Shown here: piece by piece, positions 34,901 to 46,539 of the stretch
How positions within the stretch are numbered: the stretch's first letter is position 1
How the letters are laid out: each line of letters opens with the position of its first letter
DNA from: Effrenium voratum
Lineage: Eukaryota; Sar; Dinophyceae; Suessiales; Symbiodiniaceae
Length of the DNA: 64,000 nt
Reading direction: 5' to 3'
Assembly: GCA_963377175.1 (NCBI GenBank)
Contig: CAUJNA010001857.1
Location: forward strand, 904,295 to 968,294
Program-made: the position numbers and the translations under genes
Notes under the pieces: model-generated
What the model saw: the letters and a program-made list of their open reading frames with translations, nothing else
The model's database searches: none
Told to the model about the DNA's origin: nothing

Positions 34901-37900
34901 GTGTGGGACGTGGGATCAGCGGGGAAAGGGGTTATGGGGTGGTGAATGGGGGAGGAGCCATAGGATGGGACGTACGCTTGCAGTTGTGCGATTTTACTGG
35001 TGGGGTGGGGAGGGCTTTTTGAGGCAAAGTCCATGGAAGTGAGCAGAGGCTCAAGCCACACTGGGCTCTTTCCGCAGGCGCCTCTGCGCCAAGACGCGCA
35101 GAAGATCCTGCGAGAGCTGCCCGTCAGAGAGGGACAGGAGGGTGAGAGGTGGGTTGCTCTGGTCAGGGTTGGTCCACGGAGGTTGTCCCTCATGTTAACA
35201 GCCAGGCCAAAACAAAATCAAGGCCCCATTCCACTCCAACATGCATGTTCCAGGGTGTGCAGATGGCCGTGTTTGCTTTGGTTCTTTTTATCATCACCCC
35301 ACACGTCCCACCCATCCCCACCACAATGCATTTTCTGCCACATGCCTTGAGGCTGAACGTGGTCCGCCAAGCGCTGAAAGAGTGGAGCTCTTTGGACTGG
35401 CCCTTCGCCACTAGGCCATGGCTCCGAGATGTGCATGGCTTGTGCCGCGTGGTTGGTTGGTCAGTCGGTCGTGGGTTGGTTCGTTGGTCAGTTCAGATGA
35501 CTGTTTTGGGTTTTAGGCGGCCAGGATTAGAGAGGACATAGCTTCTTGGCCACTTCAGCTACTGGCATACTTTGGCTATTTGTCAGACAAAGCATGTTTT
35601 GGTGTTTTCAAAATTCTTGCATGATTGGAGATACGGCTGCGCACGCTGTTTTGCTCCATTATGTTATGTGGGGACGTGGAAATTGAATATCAAGGGGTTC
35701 GTGTGCACGCTTGGCCTTGTCTCATTTTCTGCCAGAGTCTTCAAATTTGGTGTCCGCTAACCTCACCCCATGAATCGATGTCCGTGCGCAAGTGATGCCT
35801 TTTCCCCCCGCTCGCCCTCGGTGGGGGCGGCTGTAAGATGATTTTCATGTGCAGGTGCAGACTTCAGAAGTCCTTTGCTTGTGTGGGCCCCTCAAACATT
35901 GCTCCGCGCACATGCGGTTCATAGACACTTGATTACCTGCCAGATACATCCCGCACAAGTATGGATCCATCGTCAGCAGCTGCGATGTCCAGCAGCAGGC
36001 CAACAGGAGCCGGGTGGGCAGTTTATAAGTCATTGGGCACACTTCTTTTGACCGGATCTGACTCAATGCCCACAGAAGCCAGCGGTTGCTCACCCAAGTT
36101 CTAGGAAGTAGAAGAGTAGGAGGGACATGGGGCACATGTTCAGCGAGGAAATCCAATCTTTGCACGCCCTTTTGCAACCCTGTCAACTGAAAAAAATACA
36201 AAGCAGCAGTCATTTTGACCCAAACAGGAGGTGCAAGCTCTTCGCACAGAAGGCCTGCGCACTCATGGCCAGTTGGGAGGCGCAAAGGCCAGACCTGAAG
36301 TTCAGCGAGGCCGGGACGAGCGCCAACGGAAGTCGGTCTGTCCATTAAGAGGACTTGACATGAGTCTTAACGAGATTTACAATGATCTATATGCATAAGG
36401 ACCATTTGGGATTGTCTTTTTTTCGAGCGGGGAAGGGACTCCATACAAAAAGGTTTCCTACGAAACAGCCATGTCTGAGGTGTGTGCCAGGGTGTGAATC
36501 TAATTGGTGGACAGTTGCTAAGTTGCTAAATGGGGATTTATGTCCGCCATGTAGGAAGGTCCTTGTTTGGTTTCCCCGCAAGACATCAGCCGTCCCTTTG
36601 AGAAACTTTCTGAACAGCTTCTCCACTTTTGCGGAACATCGTCTCCAGGTATTTCAACTAATGGACCAACCATTCCCAAGGCGGTTCCCCTCCAAACGGG
36701 TGTTTCTCAAAAGGGAGGCCCTAAAATAGGCTGTTTCCTTCGGCTTCCGCTGTTTTGGCCAACCAAAGCTTCCTTCCGTTTCCCTTTGTTAACCAACCAA
36801 AACCCGGTCCGTTGATCATTCAATGGCCAGGTCTTCTCCCTGTTCGGCGTGCCAATGCTGCAGCTGGACCCTCGAGCCGCCGTGGAAGTGCCCGACCCAG
36901 AGGCAAGATGTGGGTGGTTTTTGACAAGAGCAGGGCGTTGAAACCCCCCAAACTGGTGCCTTTGGTTCTCCAACAACAAACAAGCTGGAAAGGGTACCCT
37001 CAAAGAAGCCCGTGTGTCTTGGGTCTTTTTCAGGGTCGTTTGTTCTTGGCGGTGGCCCCGCAATTGGTGGGCCAGTTGTTTCAACGCCCTTGACCTGGGT
37101 TTGCCGATTCCCTTGTAGTCCATGACATGCTGACACATGTGTTCCAGCATCCTCATTCAGGTTTTGCCAGGTTTCCCTTCATCACGAATGTGGTTGGAAG
37201 GGGTTTGGGGGGCAGTCCACTTGCCGCAAACAATTCCTTACTATGGGTTTTGGGTAAGACCTTTTCAATGCCAGGTGCTCACATGTTGAGCATCTTGACA
37301 TCTCCCTGTTCGCTTCCCGGTTTCTCCTTTAAAGGGGGTGCATGGTCTATTTCTGTTTGCCCAAGCCCATTTTGGGCCACTGGAGGACAACTTTGAGGAT
37401 GTGCCTTTGGAGGAGGAGGAGCTGTGCGTGCGGCCCATGCGGGTGGTGGCCAGAGTGAGGCCTATGCTGCCACACGAGGATGCTGAGCTGAACATTTTGG
37501 CCTTTCTTTGGCAGACGTGATGTCGTAAAGGGGCAACTTGTAGGGTTTCCAGCATTTCAACCGATGGGTGAGTGTTTCATCAATTCGAAAGGAAATCACC
37601 ATAATGACCATAGATACCCAAGCATTCGCAGGCATCCCTGGTTCGAGATGTTGCCCTTTCTTTGGCCGATGGGTTCTTTCCACTGCTCACTTCTTGACTT
37701 TCCAACGGGTCAGCACGACATACGACATGGATTTGGCAGGAGATTCTTGATGCGGGGGCTTAAGCCTGTCTCTGGGGCCTTAGTTTCCCCTCCGGACTGG
37801 TGACAACATGCCCAGTCAGAAGGGTTTGTTTGCCAATGGGTAAACTTCAAAATGGGAAGGTGGTTTACCCTCCAACATCATGCACCACACCACTATGCCA

Positions 37901-40900
37901 TGAACACCCGTTTCGGGCTTGGTATGGAAGGAGCTTTGCCCGTGCCATATTATGTTTCCCTCTCTCTCTCTCTGTCCGAGGAAGGGGACGACGTGGCGGC
38001 GGAGGTGCTGGACGACGTCACGGTGTCCTACGAGACGCTGCACCACGGCTACGTCCCGGCACGGCACACTTTGCAGTTCGACTGCGCGCTGCGCTGCTCG
38101 CAGACGCGGCTCTTCCACTGCTCCTTGGTTGCTCTTTTGCCCACCTTTTGACTCCCAACTTTTCGACAAATGACTGTTCCCAACACAAACAAGCACAACA
38201 ACAAAATTAAGATCCAATGTGGTGGTGTTACTGACCATTGCGCGAGTCAAGCAAAGTTTGGACCAAGGCTCGGGGGTGCGAGCGCTGGTGCACCGCGCCT
38301 GCGAGGGCTTCACCTGCAGTATCTTCGCGTGGCTCGGGAATGTAACATCATATATAAATATACATATCATATATGTGTATATTGTGTGTGCCTGTTTGTG
38401 CTTGCTTGTTTGTTTGTTTGCCTGCCTGCCTGCCTGCCTGCTTGCTTGCTTGGTTTGGTTTGGTTTGGTTTGGTTTGGCTTGGTTTGGTTTGGTTTGGTT
38501 TGGTTTGGTTTGTTTGTTTGTTTGTTTGTTTGTTTGTTTGTTTGTTTGCTTCTTTGCTTCTTTGTTTCTTTGTTTGTGTGTTTTGTGTGCGTCTCTTTGA
38601 GGGTACAGTATCTGGGGTGGTCTTAAAGGCAAACCCAAAGGGACACTTTGGTGCCCTCTTTGACATATACCCGTTGGGTAGGTGGATGGGGGTTGGATGG
38701 GGTTGGGGTGGCTGGGGCACGTCTTCGGGGATGGACAAAATCCTAGTGCCAAAGCGGCGGGATATATTTGCTATAAATACATACGTAATATGTGTACAAG
38801 ATATACATAATATATATATATATATATATGAGCACGGTTTTTCCGGGCTCCATGTGCAAACGCGTCCGCTCCGCCCCCAACGGCATGGTTGTGGCAAGGA
38901 TGTTGGGGTGACTTTGTTTGATTGGGCAAGGGAATCACCTTGTAAAGTGACTCAACCACCAAGCAGTATTAAAAGAAGTGCCACTCTCCAAAGACGCAAC
39001 ATAGACTGTTCTTTGCAAAGGTGTTTGTTTTTCCAGTATATAATATATATACATGTTGTGCGCAACGTCGTGCGCCTCCCAATCTGGACCGGTGAAGCGC
39101 TCTGCGCGCTTTTGACACCTTTCCTTGGCAGAACTTTTGCAACAAATGCGTTTTCGAATGCTCAGGCACTCTGTGGCAGACCAACGTGCGAGTTCTGCAA
39201 GTTTCAACAAGGGCGCAAGTGTGTGCTCTGAATTTGGCAGAGCTGTGCCACGGTGCAGTCGCAGCGTTGCTGCGCGTGGTGGCGCTGCAAGCCTTGTGGT
39301 TTCCTCTGGTTTGCCTCTCTCTCCCACGAACCTCTTTTCTCCACCGACTTGTGTTCATGGGGTCGAATTCCAATGTTTCTTTGGAGCAACCCAAGGTATT
39401 AGCTTTGTTCCCTCCAACTTGTGCCCGTCGGCTTCGGGCCTCAAATTGGCAGCGTACCGTTTTGGGTGTTTCAACCAAAAGGTTCCCCCATTTACCATCC
39501 CAGACATCCCAGGTATGGCCAGACGGGGGCGGGGAAGACCTACTCCCTCTTCGGGCCCTCGGAGAGTTTGACGCAGCTGGTGGACGACGAGGTCTCCCCC
39601 GCCGCCCAGGCGCGGCTGCCGAAGGCCTGCTACGTGCTGGTGGATGAGGCCAGAAGAGCCAAGGCGAGACGGGGACACGGGGAGACAGCCAAACTGGGGG
39701 CAAACGGCGGAAACGTTGGGTTGCTTTAAAGGTAAACTAAACAAACAGAGACACTTTGAACAATACACCCAAATCGACATTGTGATTTGAACTGTGCCCC
39801 TTTTGTAAGACTTTGGTGAAGGAGACAAATGAGCCTTTTTGAGCTTTGATTGGCTTGGCCCAACCTTGAAGGCTGGCAAGCAGGGATTGCTGCCAAGGGC
39901 CCTGCAGTTCCTCTTCAGAACTTTGGAGCACATGGGCTTGGGCTCACTTCGCCCGCGCGCGACTTTCATGGAGATTTACAACGAGGCCATCTACGACCTC
40001 TTCAACCCCTCCAACACCAAGTCTCTTGGCCGAGGCCCACGCCAGCCTCCGTAAACGCTGCTGCCTAAGAGCTTCGGGTTGCATGTAGCACGCGCCACTA
40101 TCAAGAAGGCCATAGTATATTTGATGGGAGCCATCAGACAACTCACCAAGGCCCATGAACGAGCAACACTAAGGTGGATGCCCAACAAACTGCAAGTCGG
40201 GAACAAGAACAACTCTGGTTGGTTTCCTTGCAACAGTTTGGGCATCCGGGCATCCAGCGCGTGACCCTTGCAATTGTTTATACCTGGCAAGTTTCTGTGC
40301 GATGCCTACTGGCAAGTCCCCAGAAGCTGCCAGCCCACTTTCGACTCCAAAGCCCAACTTCAGAGAGTCCTTGATGTGGTGCGGGTGATTTCAACGGGTT
40401 GGTTTTCTGTTGGCTTCCCTCTGTCTCCACTTCGGTGTCCTTTCTGGATCATTCCACTGGTTCCACTTTGGTTCCACTCATTTGCGAGTGGACTCCACCC
40501 ATTTTTCCAAAACGACATCTACGTGTGAAACCTCTTTCAGGCGTTCGAAGTCAAGACCCCCCTCACTGCTTTTAATTTCATGTGTATATGTTCTACGGCA
40601 ACCAATCCCTGAGTTCATAAGTCGCTTTTTTGCTGCTCCGAGGCTGGAGGTGTACCAGCGGTCGGGGGAGGTTGGCTTCCACGTGCCGGGCCTCACGCAG
40701 GTGAGCTGCAGCTCCGCCATCGAGGTGATGCAGGCGCTCCAAAGGGGCCTCGCCAGCAGGCGAGCGGCAGGGAGCTTGGGCAGGGAGCTCAGGGTTGGGA
40801 AATGGCTGCGGGTCAAAACCAATAGGATCCCCTTTTGGGGAAGGTGCACCTCCCATTTTAGTCTATTTTAGTGGGGATTGGGATGTTCACCGGGGGTACG

Positions 40901-43900
40901 GGATTTTGACCCATGGGGGATTGTGGGACTGGGGGGACGGGTTGGCCCGCTCAGCTGCCAGTTGTTCAGCTGAGGGAATGACTCCTTCCCAAACCATTGG
41001 GGATGGCACCCACATTCTATTGAGGGGCAATATAGACGACAAAGTAGATGCGGGGCTCTGGTGGGTTTGCAAAGATTTTGGCTTTCGCAATCTGTGCTTG
41101 CACCCTGGGCTACTGTAGCTTTGAGAATTTGAGGCTTTGGCCTGAGATGGAGCTTTGCTTCGGGGGTTGCTCTGAGTGGGCCGGCACTCCTCTGGGACAC
41201 GTACCGCTTGTCGCCTCAGCAGATTCGATGGGTCGACTCGCTGTTGTGATATTGTTGGGCATTTCTGTCTTAACAGAAGGCGCAAAAAGACTACTCTGGA
41301 TCTCAAGCAGTGTTTTATTGAACTACACGTGGGATCCGCAAGATGTGCTGCACACATCTTTTCACATGGCCTTTGTAAAGCAACCTTTTCAGTGTGACTT
41401 CTGCAGCTATCATCTCAAGTTACCTATTCGATCAACTTCTCTTTTACCAGCTGACGGGGTGAGTGCGGGTACCTCGCAAAAGCAACGTGTCTTGCCTGCT
41501 CAAAGTCAAACAAACAGATCCTGATATTGAAGCTACACGTCTTCCATATTAAACACATTACCCAAATAGGGTTGGGCAGTTTCATTTTGGATGACATTTC
41601 CCCTAAGTTTGCCAGGCTCCCTTTTTGACTTCGGCGCGCGTTTGATGGCTAAGCCTGCCAGGCACACCCATGGGCACTCAGCCAGCAGAGAGTCATCCAG
41701 GGCTCATGCCATCTTCTCAGCATCTTGGCTGGTGCATGATGGGAGGCAGCTGAGGGCGGGAAGACTTCCCAGGCACCAACCGTTTGAAGGGGGAGAGGAA
41801 TTTCAGTGAATGTCTGAGCATGGAAAGAACACATTCATTGCACTGGCTTTTCTTTTGGAGTTCATTGCCAAGAGGAGTTGACTTTTGACATGCTCATAAA
41901 ACTAGAACGCCGCGTTGACTTCGATTCATTTCCTTTTTGTGCTTGTTGCTTTGGGAGTTGCCGGGATTGCTTTTGTTCGTTCTGCAGCCCCCTCCTAAGA
42001 GGGTTAAAACTGCCTCAAACCAATACCCCCGGCAAAACAGGGTATTGTTTGTATAGTGCATAAACTTCGGATACATATTTAGTGGCAATTAGTTGCTTTA
42101 GACCCCTTGTTTTCTGGGGGTACGGGTTTGGACGTGGAAACCACAAGCGGTTCTGACGGAGGTTGAGATTCCGCTGCCTGGCAAGCCGGGCAAGTTGATT
42201 TTCGCCGACCTGGCGGGCTCCGAGCGGCTGAAGCGCGTCGCGGGGCAGGCTGGGATCGGAGTTGGGCGTGGGGGTCGTGGGGAGCCACCCTCACGTTTGG
42301 TCGTTTGGTGGCTGTGTTCAACGGTCAGCGTTTCAGGCAAGACATGCAGCTTTTCTGCGGATCTATTTGGAAGCTTGATGTTTGACTAATTAAGTAGATA
42401 AGACAAGATTTGGAGCTTTGTTTAATATTGGCTGCCTTGTTTTATGCGTCGTGCTGTGTTCGTTTTGTTTTCGTTGCTTGCTTGTTTGTTTTGTTTGTTT
42501 ATTTCTTTGTTTCTTTGGTTGTTTGTTTGGCAGGATCAGAAGGAGACGGCACACATCAACAAGTCGCTGCTGATGCTCTCCAACTGCGTGTCCGCTTTGT
42601 CCTCGTCCTCGGGCAGCCCCCCAAGCGCCTTCCGCAACTCCAAGCTGACGAAGGCTGGATGGTCGGTGTATGTGGGAATGTGTCAAACTAGCGGGCCCCA
42701 AAGGTGGGTTTGCTTTTGTTTTCAAAACGTGAAAAATCAAAAACGCACCTCACCCACCCCCACACCCACACGCACACACACACACACATGTATTCAGCAA
42801 CGGGGCTGAAAGGAAGGGTCTTGTGAAATGAGAGTTCTTGCCCAAGTCTCAAACAGCCGAACTCCATCAGTCGAAGTGACACTCTCAACGGCTAGGCCCT
42901 GATATGGCCCAGCACTTTCATCGGGATGACGACTGCGCCCGAAGAAGGGAGGTCGCCCATGAACAGTTCTCATTGCGTGTCTACTACCGACAAAGTGCTT
43001 GTGGAGTTTAGAAGGGGATGTGGGAATGGACCTTGCCACCATTTCCTGCGGCAAGCAAAATGGCAGACAGGAGAAGTCGTGAAGTATTGAGATGAGCACG
43101 ATACAGGTCAAGCTGATTGAATGTGGTTCGCCCTTTGCTGCGTGCTGTGCTGCAGCATTGCTGCATAGATTTAGCCATGGGCCAACCGCGGTACGTGAGT
43201 ATCGGTAGTCCGCCGTGGGCAAATGTGTGTTTCTCAAAATTCGGGACTCCTTCCGGTTTTCGTTTTGGTTTCTTTCCTCGAGTTCTCGTGCAGGTGCTCA
43301 TGGAAGCGCTTTGTGGCAGCGGCTTTACCATCTTGCTGGCGGCCTTCTCTCCGGCGAAGCGCCACTACGACGAGACCGCCAACACCTTGAGGCGTTGCAA
43401 GTCGAAAGTCGCATGGAACCGGAACGATTTTGGAAACGGCGATCCCGGAATATGGGAAGCCCACACAGAGAGTCTGCATGGGTCTGGTTGGGGGCGGAGT
43501 CTCGTCGCAGTCACTAGCTTAAGTGTGGTAGGATAAAGAGTCAGAGAGCTCCGTTCAAAGGCAGTTGATCATGGACCATCAGCTAACTTTTTGTAAAACT
43601 CGCTCAAACAAGAGCTACCAGCCCAAAGAGAGATGAACTGCTTGGAATTGGATACACGTGCAGCCAGAAGGGCTGGACTTCAACACTTGGTGCAGCCTTA
43701 GTGCATTGTTCTTTCAGCACTTTGCCGTGCAGAAGCGTTTTTGCACTGACGGCACCGGAAGAATCCCTCCGTCCTTCACCCTAAAGATAATGCCTATTCA
43801 TGTTCAGTCAGGTTGGCATCCAGCTCGACGCACAGCCTTTTTAGCCTGGTTTATTTGGCTTGATAGAATTGTCATCAGGCCATTGCAAGGATCCCAAGCA

Positions 43901-46539
43901 AAGTCCTTACACATGGGAACACTTGAGCACAAATGCAGCGTTTGAAGGCTGATTTACGCAGAGCTCCTCATGTTTCCCCTTTTGGTGCCACTGTCGCCGT
44001 CTCTGAATCCTAGCACTACGAGGCTGCCTGATGGGGCTTTTCAGTTGTTTCCGGGGGCTGTCCAAACTCTGCGAAAGGGTCATGCAACTCGCAGCTACGG
44101 TGATGAGACAACTGGTTGAACCCCTCCTTTCATCTGTGCCAGGCTATCAATCCGATGTTACAACCAATCAGTGGAGACGAGGTTGAAACGGCCTCCCCCT
44201 GCCGTGCCCACCCCTCGCCCCCGCCCTGTGCCAACTGCCAGCTTCGCGGCGAAGTGCGGGTCCATCCCTCGGCAGACGCTGAGCAACGAGACCCCCGAAC
44301 AGAAGCAGCTTCGGGAGCTCCAGGAGACCTCCAGCAGCGTCGTTTGGGCGGCTTTCGCGCTTGTTTTTTTTTTTTTTGGGGGGGGGGTGAAGAACACATT
44401 TGCCGGAATTCAGTGGGGGGTTTGGCTGATCAACAGGTCCTTGCAAGGACTACTTGTGATGTGGAGGACCATGGCGCTGGAGGCGTTTGTAGACCAATAC
44501 TTTCATCCTTGATTCTGCCTGCGGCACCGCCCTAATCCCACCGTAAACCACCAAGCAATCCCGAGAACACCAAAGACAACCCTAGACAAACCTTAAGCAA
44601 GCCCTATATCAACCTCAAACCCAGGCAAAACCCACCCAAAACCAGCCCAAGCCACCACTAAACCATCCCTAAACCAACTGTAAACCAACCCTACACCCAC
44701 CCCTGACGAATCCTAAGCCAGCCCTAACCACCCTAAACCAAGCCAAAGCCACGGTAAGCCAGCACTAAGCACAACCAACCCTAAACCCACACCAAACCAG
44801 CACTAAAGCGTTCCTAAACCAGCCGGGCCTAAGCCTAAACCAGACCCGCCCTTGACCGGCACCAAACCAACCCTAACCCCACCACAAACCCACCTAAACC
44901 CAAACCTGCGCCCACCCCAGCCCAGCGCAATGCCAACCCAAACCAATCGCACACCCACACAAAAGAAACCTAAGCCCCGCCCAAGCCCACCCGAAACAAT
45001 CCTTGAACCCACCCTAAAATCAGTCTAAATGTGCTCGAAGAGGACACATTGACATGAGGAACTTTGTTTGCGGGGGGCAAGCGCCGCGGTCAGGTTGATC
45101 AGGAACCAATCGGAATATATCGGGAAGGAAGCTTCCAAGGCCCTTCTATCGCCACTTGCCTTTGCGTGTCTTGTCATTTGGCGCTGTTTGTGCTACTAGG
45201 ATGGACTTGAGAATGTGGTTTCGCCCTTGTTGCGTGGCCAATGCAAGCCAAAGGAATAGCAAATTGGAGGGCGCCCGGCTCTTTGATTTGGTGGCTGGAT
45301 ATCCTGTGCTTCCTGATCACGGCCAAACTGTGTTTTGCACCTGGAGCGACCATTTGTTTACTGGTTCAGCGTCCACAGATCGATTGCAGTATCCACACCG
45401 TTGAATTGTGCTGGGTTGTTGTCCTGCCACATCCTACATTCTGCCACATCGCCTCGAAGACCCTGTCAGGACATTCTCTTCCAAGGAAACTGTTGAATGG
45501 CCAGCCCAAGGCCCAAGGTCTGTTTCCATGTTTGATGGAGGCCCGGGCGTCCTTCCCTCCCAGGAGCTAGTGGAGCAGATGAAAGCGGAGATTGCCGAGC
45601 TCAAGGAGCAGAAGGTCACGGAGATTGAGGATGGGATTGGGGTGGTGAGCTGACGGGTCAGGTCTGGGCTTGTCGGCTTGTCACGCATAGACAACTGGAC
45701 AGTTCCGAAGGAACGCTCTGCCTTGGCAACCGAGGCCGAGCCGGCCGAAGCGGCCGCGGACGCGGCCGAAGCGGACGCGGCTGGCGTGCCGCGGGTGGAG
45801 CTCGCCGCGCTGCACGCGGAGCTCCAGGCAGAGCGGCTCCGCAACGCCCCGCGGCGGCCACGAAGTTGCGGGCGGGGGCACTTCGAGACTTCGGGTCGAA
45901 AGATTCAAAAGACGAAAGAGGAGTTGAGGAGTTTGATTGAATGACGGTTGGACGAATCTGAGTTGCCCTATTTCTGTGAAAATAGGCATTGCTGATCAGT
46001 TGGAGGGCGCTCCTTTCAGGCACGACTCACGGGCTCTATCTCCCACTGCTGGTTTCTCCAAGTCACTCACATTGCCATCGCCTGCAAAGAGCCTTTTTGA
46101 TATTGCAGAGCCGCTCACAGAGAGGCAACAAGCTGCAGAATTTGGAGTCACTACAGGGCTTGCTAAGTGCTAGACGACACCCTGCTGAATCTCTGAAAGA
46201 GGTAAGTTCCGCATGTGTTCCACCTCCACTTGCAACACGTGGTGCCCGGTGTAAGAACACCTCCTTGTTGCAGCTCGCCCAGCATGTCTTGGTTTCCTGC
46301 CGATCGACAGGTCTCCTCAGGCTGGGCAGTTGGAAGTGCAATCAGCTGGACTTGTGTTTTCACTTAGAGTGAGCAGCAGAAACTGCCGAGTACCATTTGA
46401 AACCGCACCATCCGCAGCATATGAACAGCGTGGGCAAGTTGGCACATTATCACCTGAGCATCGTGCCGAGGAAGCATTGGAAGACCACGTCCGAAGCCTG
46501 CGAGAGCAGCTCAAAGAGTCCCTGCTCTCTCCCGGCAAG
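32000..46539 (+). CDS. Kinesin with N-terminal extension, central motor and C-terminal coiled coil
   Basis: A microtubule motor ATPase. A likely start exon (32000 to about 32318, MPSSESRERTPSQPL...) leads into Ser/Thr-Pro-Arg repeats. Coiled-coil exons follow: 32791-32958, 33189 to about 33263, 33810-33938, 34784-34900, 35078-35148, 36228-36309 and 36831-36902. The motor exons are 37386 to about 37478, 37981-38127, 38252-38328, 39513-39648, 39872-40020, 40643-40759, 41662-41731, 42168-42260, 42534-42653, 43294-43400 and 44242-44338, all phase-consistent. Motifs in order are RVVARVRPMLPHE, IFA-YGQTGAGKT (P-loop, 39517-39540), FMEIYNEAIYDLF, ESSRAHAIFS (switch I), DLAGSERLKR (switch II), HINKSL and SKLTK. 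Coiled-coil exons follow at 45564-45644, 45711-45864, 46109-46201 and about 46418-46539. Many donors are GC (36903, 39649, 40760, 42654). Subfamily is not assigned; the post-motor helix argues against a minus-end C-terminal kinesin. The true 5' and 3' ends are uncertain. Confidence 0.88.
32140..32270. repeat. Coding-type minisatellite, CCGAGATC units
   Basis: Imperfect units around CCCGAGATCGGCCACT recur every 12-24 bases. In the open frame starting at 32000 they encode repeated TPRSA/APRSA peptides. If this is an exon, it is a basic, Ser/Thr-Pro-rich disordered stretch of the kind that often binds microtubules or is phosphorylated. Confidence 0.7.
37386..44338 (+). CDS. Kinesin motor domain (11 exons)
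   Basis: The exons sum to about 400 codons, covering a motor of usual size plus short flanks. The order of elements matches the fold: beta-1 RVVARVRP; LQFDCALRCSQTRLF for the FxFDxVF region; P-loop GQTGAGKT; GLLPRAL for the GLIPR helix; EIYNEAIYDLF; and VPGLTQVSCSSAIEVM before switch I. After it come SSRAH (41693-41707), DLAGSE (42207-42224), ETAHINKSL, FRNSKLTK-VLMEALCGSG, FSPAKRHYDETANTLRR, and the neck IPRQTLSNETPEQKQLREL. The usual NxxSSRSH Asn of switch I is Ser here. The second exon may end at 37478 (GA donor) or 37481 (GC donor). The exon at 42168 could also end at 42248 (GC donor). Confidence 0.9.
38345..38575. repeat. TA, CTGC, GGTTT and TTTG simple repeats
   Basis: A TA-rich run, TGCC units, then (GGTTT)n and (TTTG)n arrays at the 5' end of the intron that precedes the P-loop exon. 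A further TA run lies at about 38812-38830. Confidence 0.9.
42440..42531. repeat. TTTG-rich pyrimidine tract before an exon
   Basis: Degenerate TTTGTTTG units end directly at the CAG acceptor of the kinesin exon at 42534, so the microsatellite appears to serve as its polypyrimidine tract. Confidence 0.75.
42755..42790. repeat. CA dinucleotide repeat
   Basis: CACACCCACACG followed by a pure CA run, in the kinesin intron 42654-43293. Confidence 0.85.
44527..45027. repeat. Degenerate CCCTAAACCA array (telomere-like)
   Basis: About 500 bases of imperfect 10-12 base units built on CCCTAAACCA, CCTAAACC and AACCAACCC, all in one orientation. The core CCCTAAA equals the complement of the TTTAGGG telomere repeat used by plants and dinoflagellates, but no run of perfect heptamers is present. 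It lies in the kinesin intron 44339-45563, after a T12/G9 homopolymer run near 44365-44387. Confidence 0.8.
45865..46108 (+). other. Kinesin intron or alternative exon extension
   Basis: The frame of the exon at 45711 stays open to 45944 and reads SGRKIQKTKEELRSLIE before a stop. The exon could thus be longer than 45864 and even terminal, or this is intron. The following exons at 46109 and 46418 favour an intron. Confidence 0.35.
46109..46201 (+). CDS. Coiled-coil exon downstream of the kinesin motor
   Basis: Between TTGATATTGCAG and a consensus GTAAGT donor it reads NKLQNLESLQGLLSARRHPA, then ESLKE. I assign it to the kinesin tail by position and composition, though its phase with 45864 does not agree. 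Confidence 0.6.
46418..46539 (+). CDS. Coiled-coil exon, probable kinesin tail
   Basis: After CATCCGCAG the frame reads YEQRGQVGTLSPEHRAEEAL, then EDHVRSLREQLKESLLSPGK. The 3' border is approximate. The frame continues to a stop at 46657, so this may be near the C-terminus. Confidence 0.55.
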
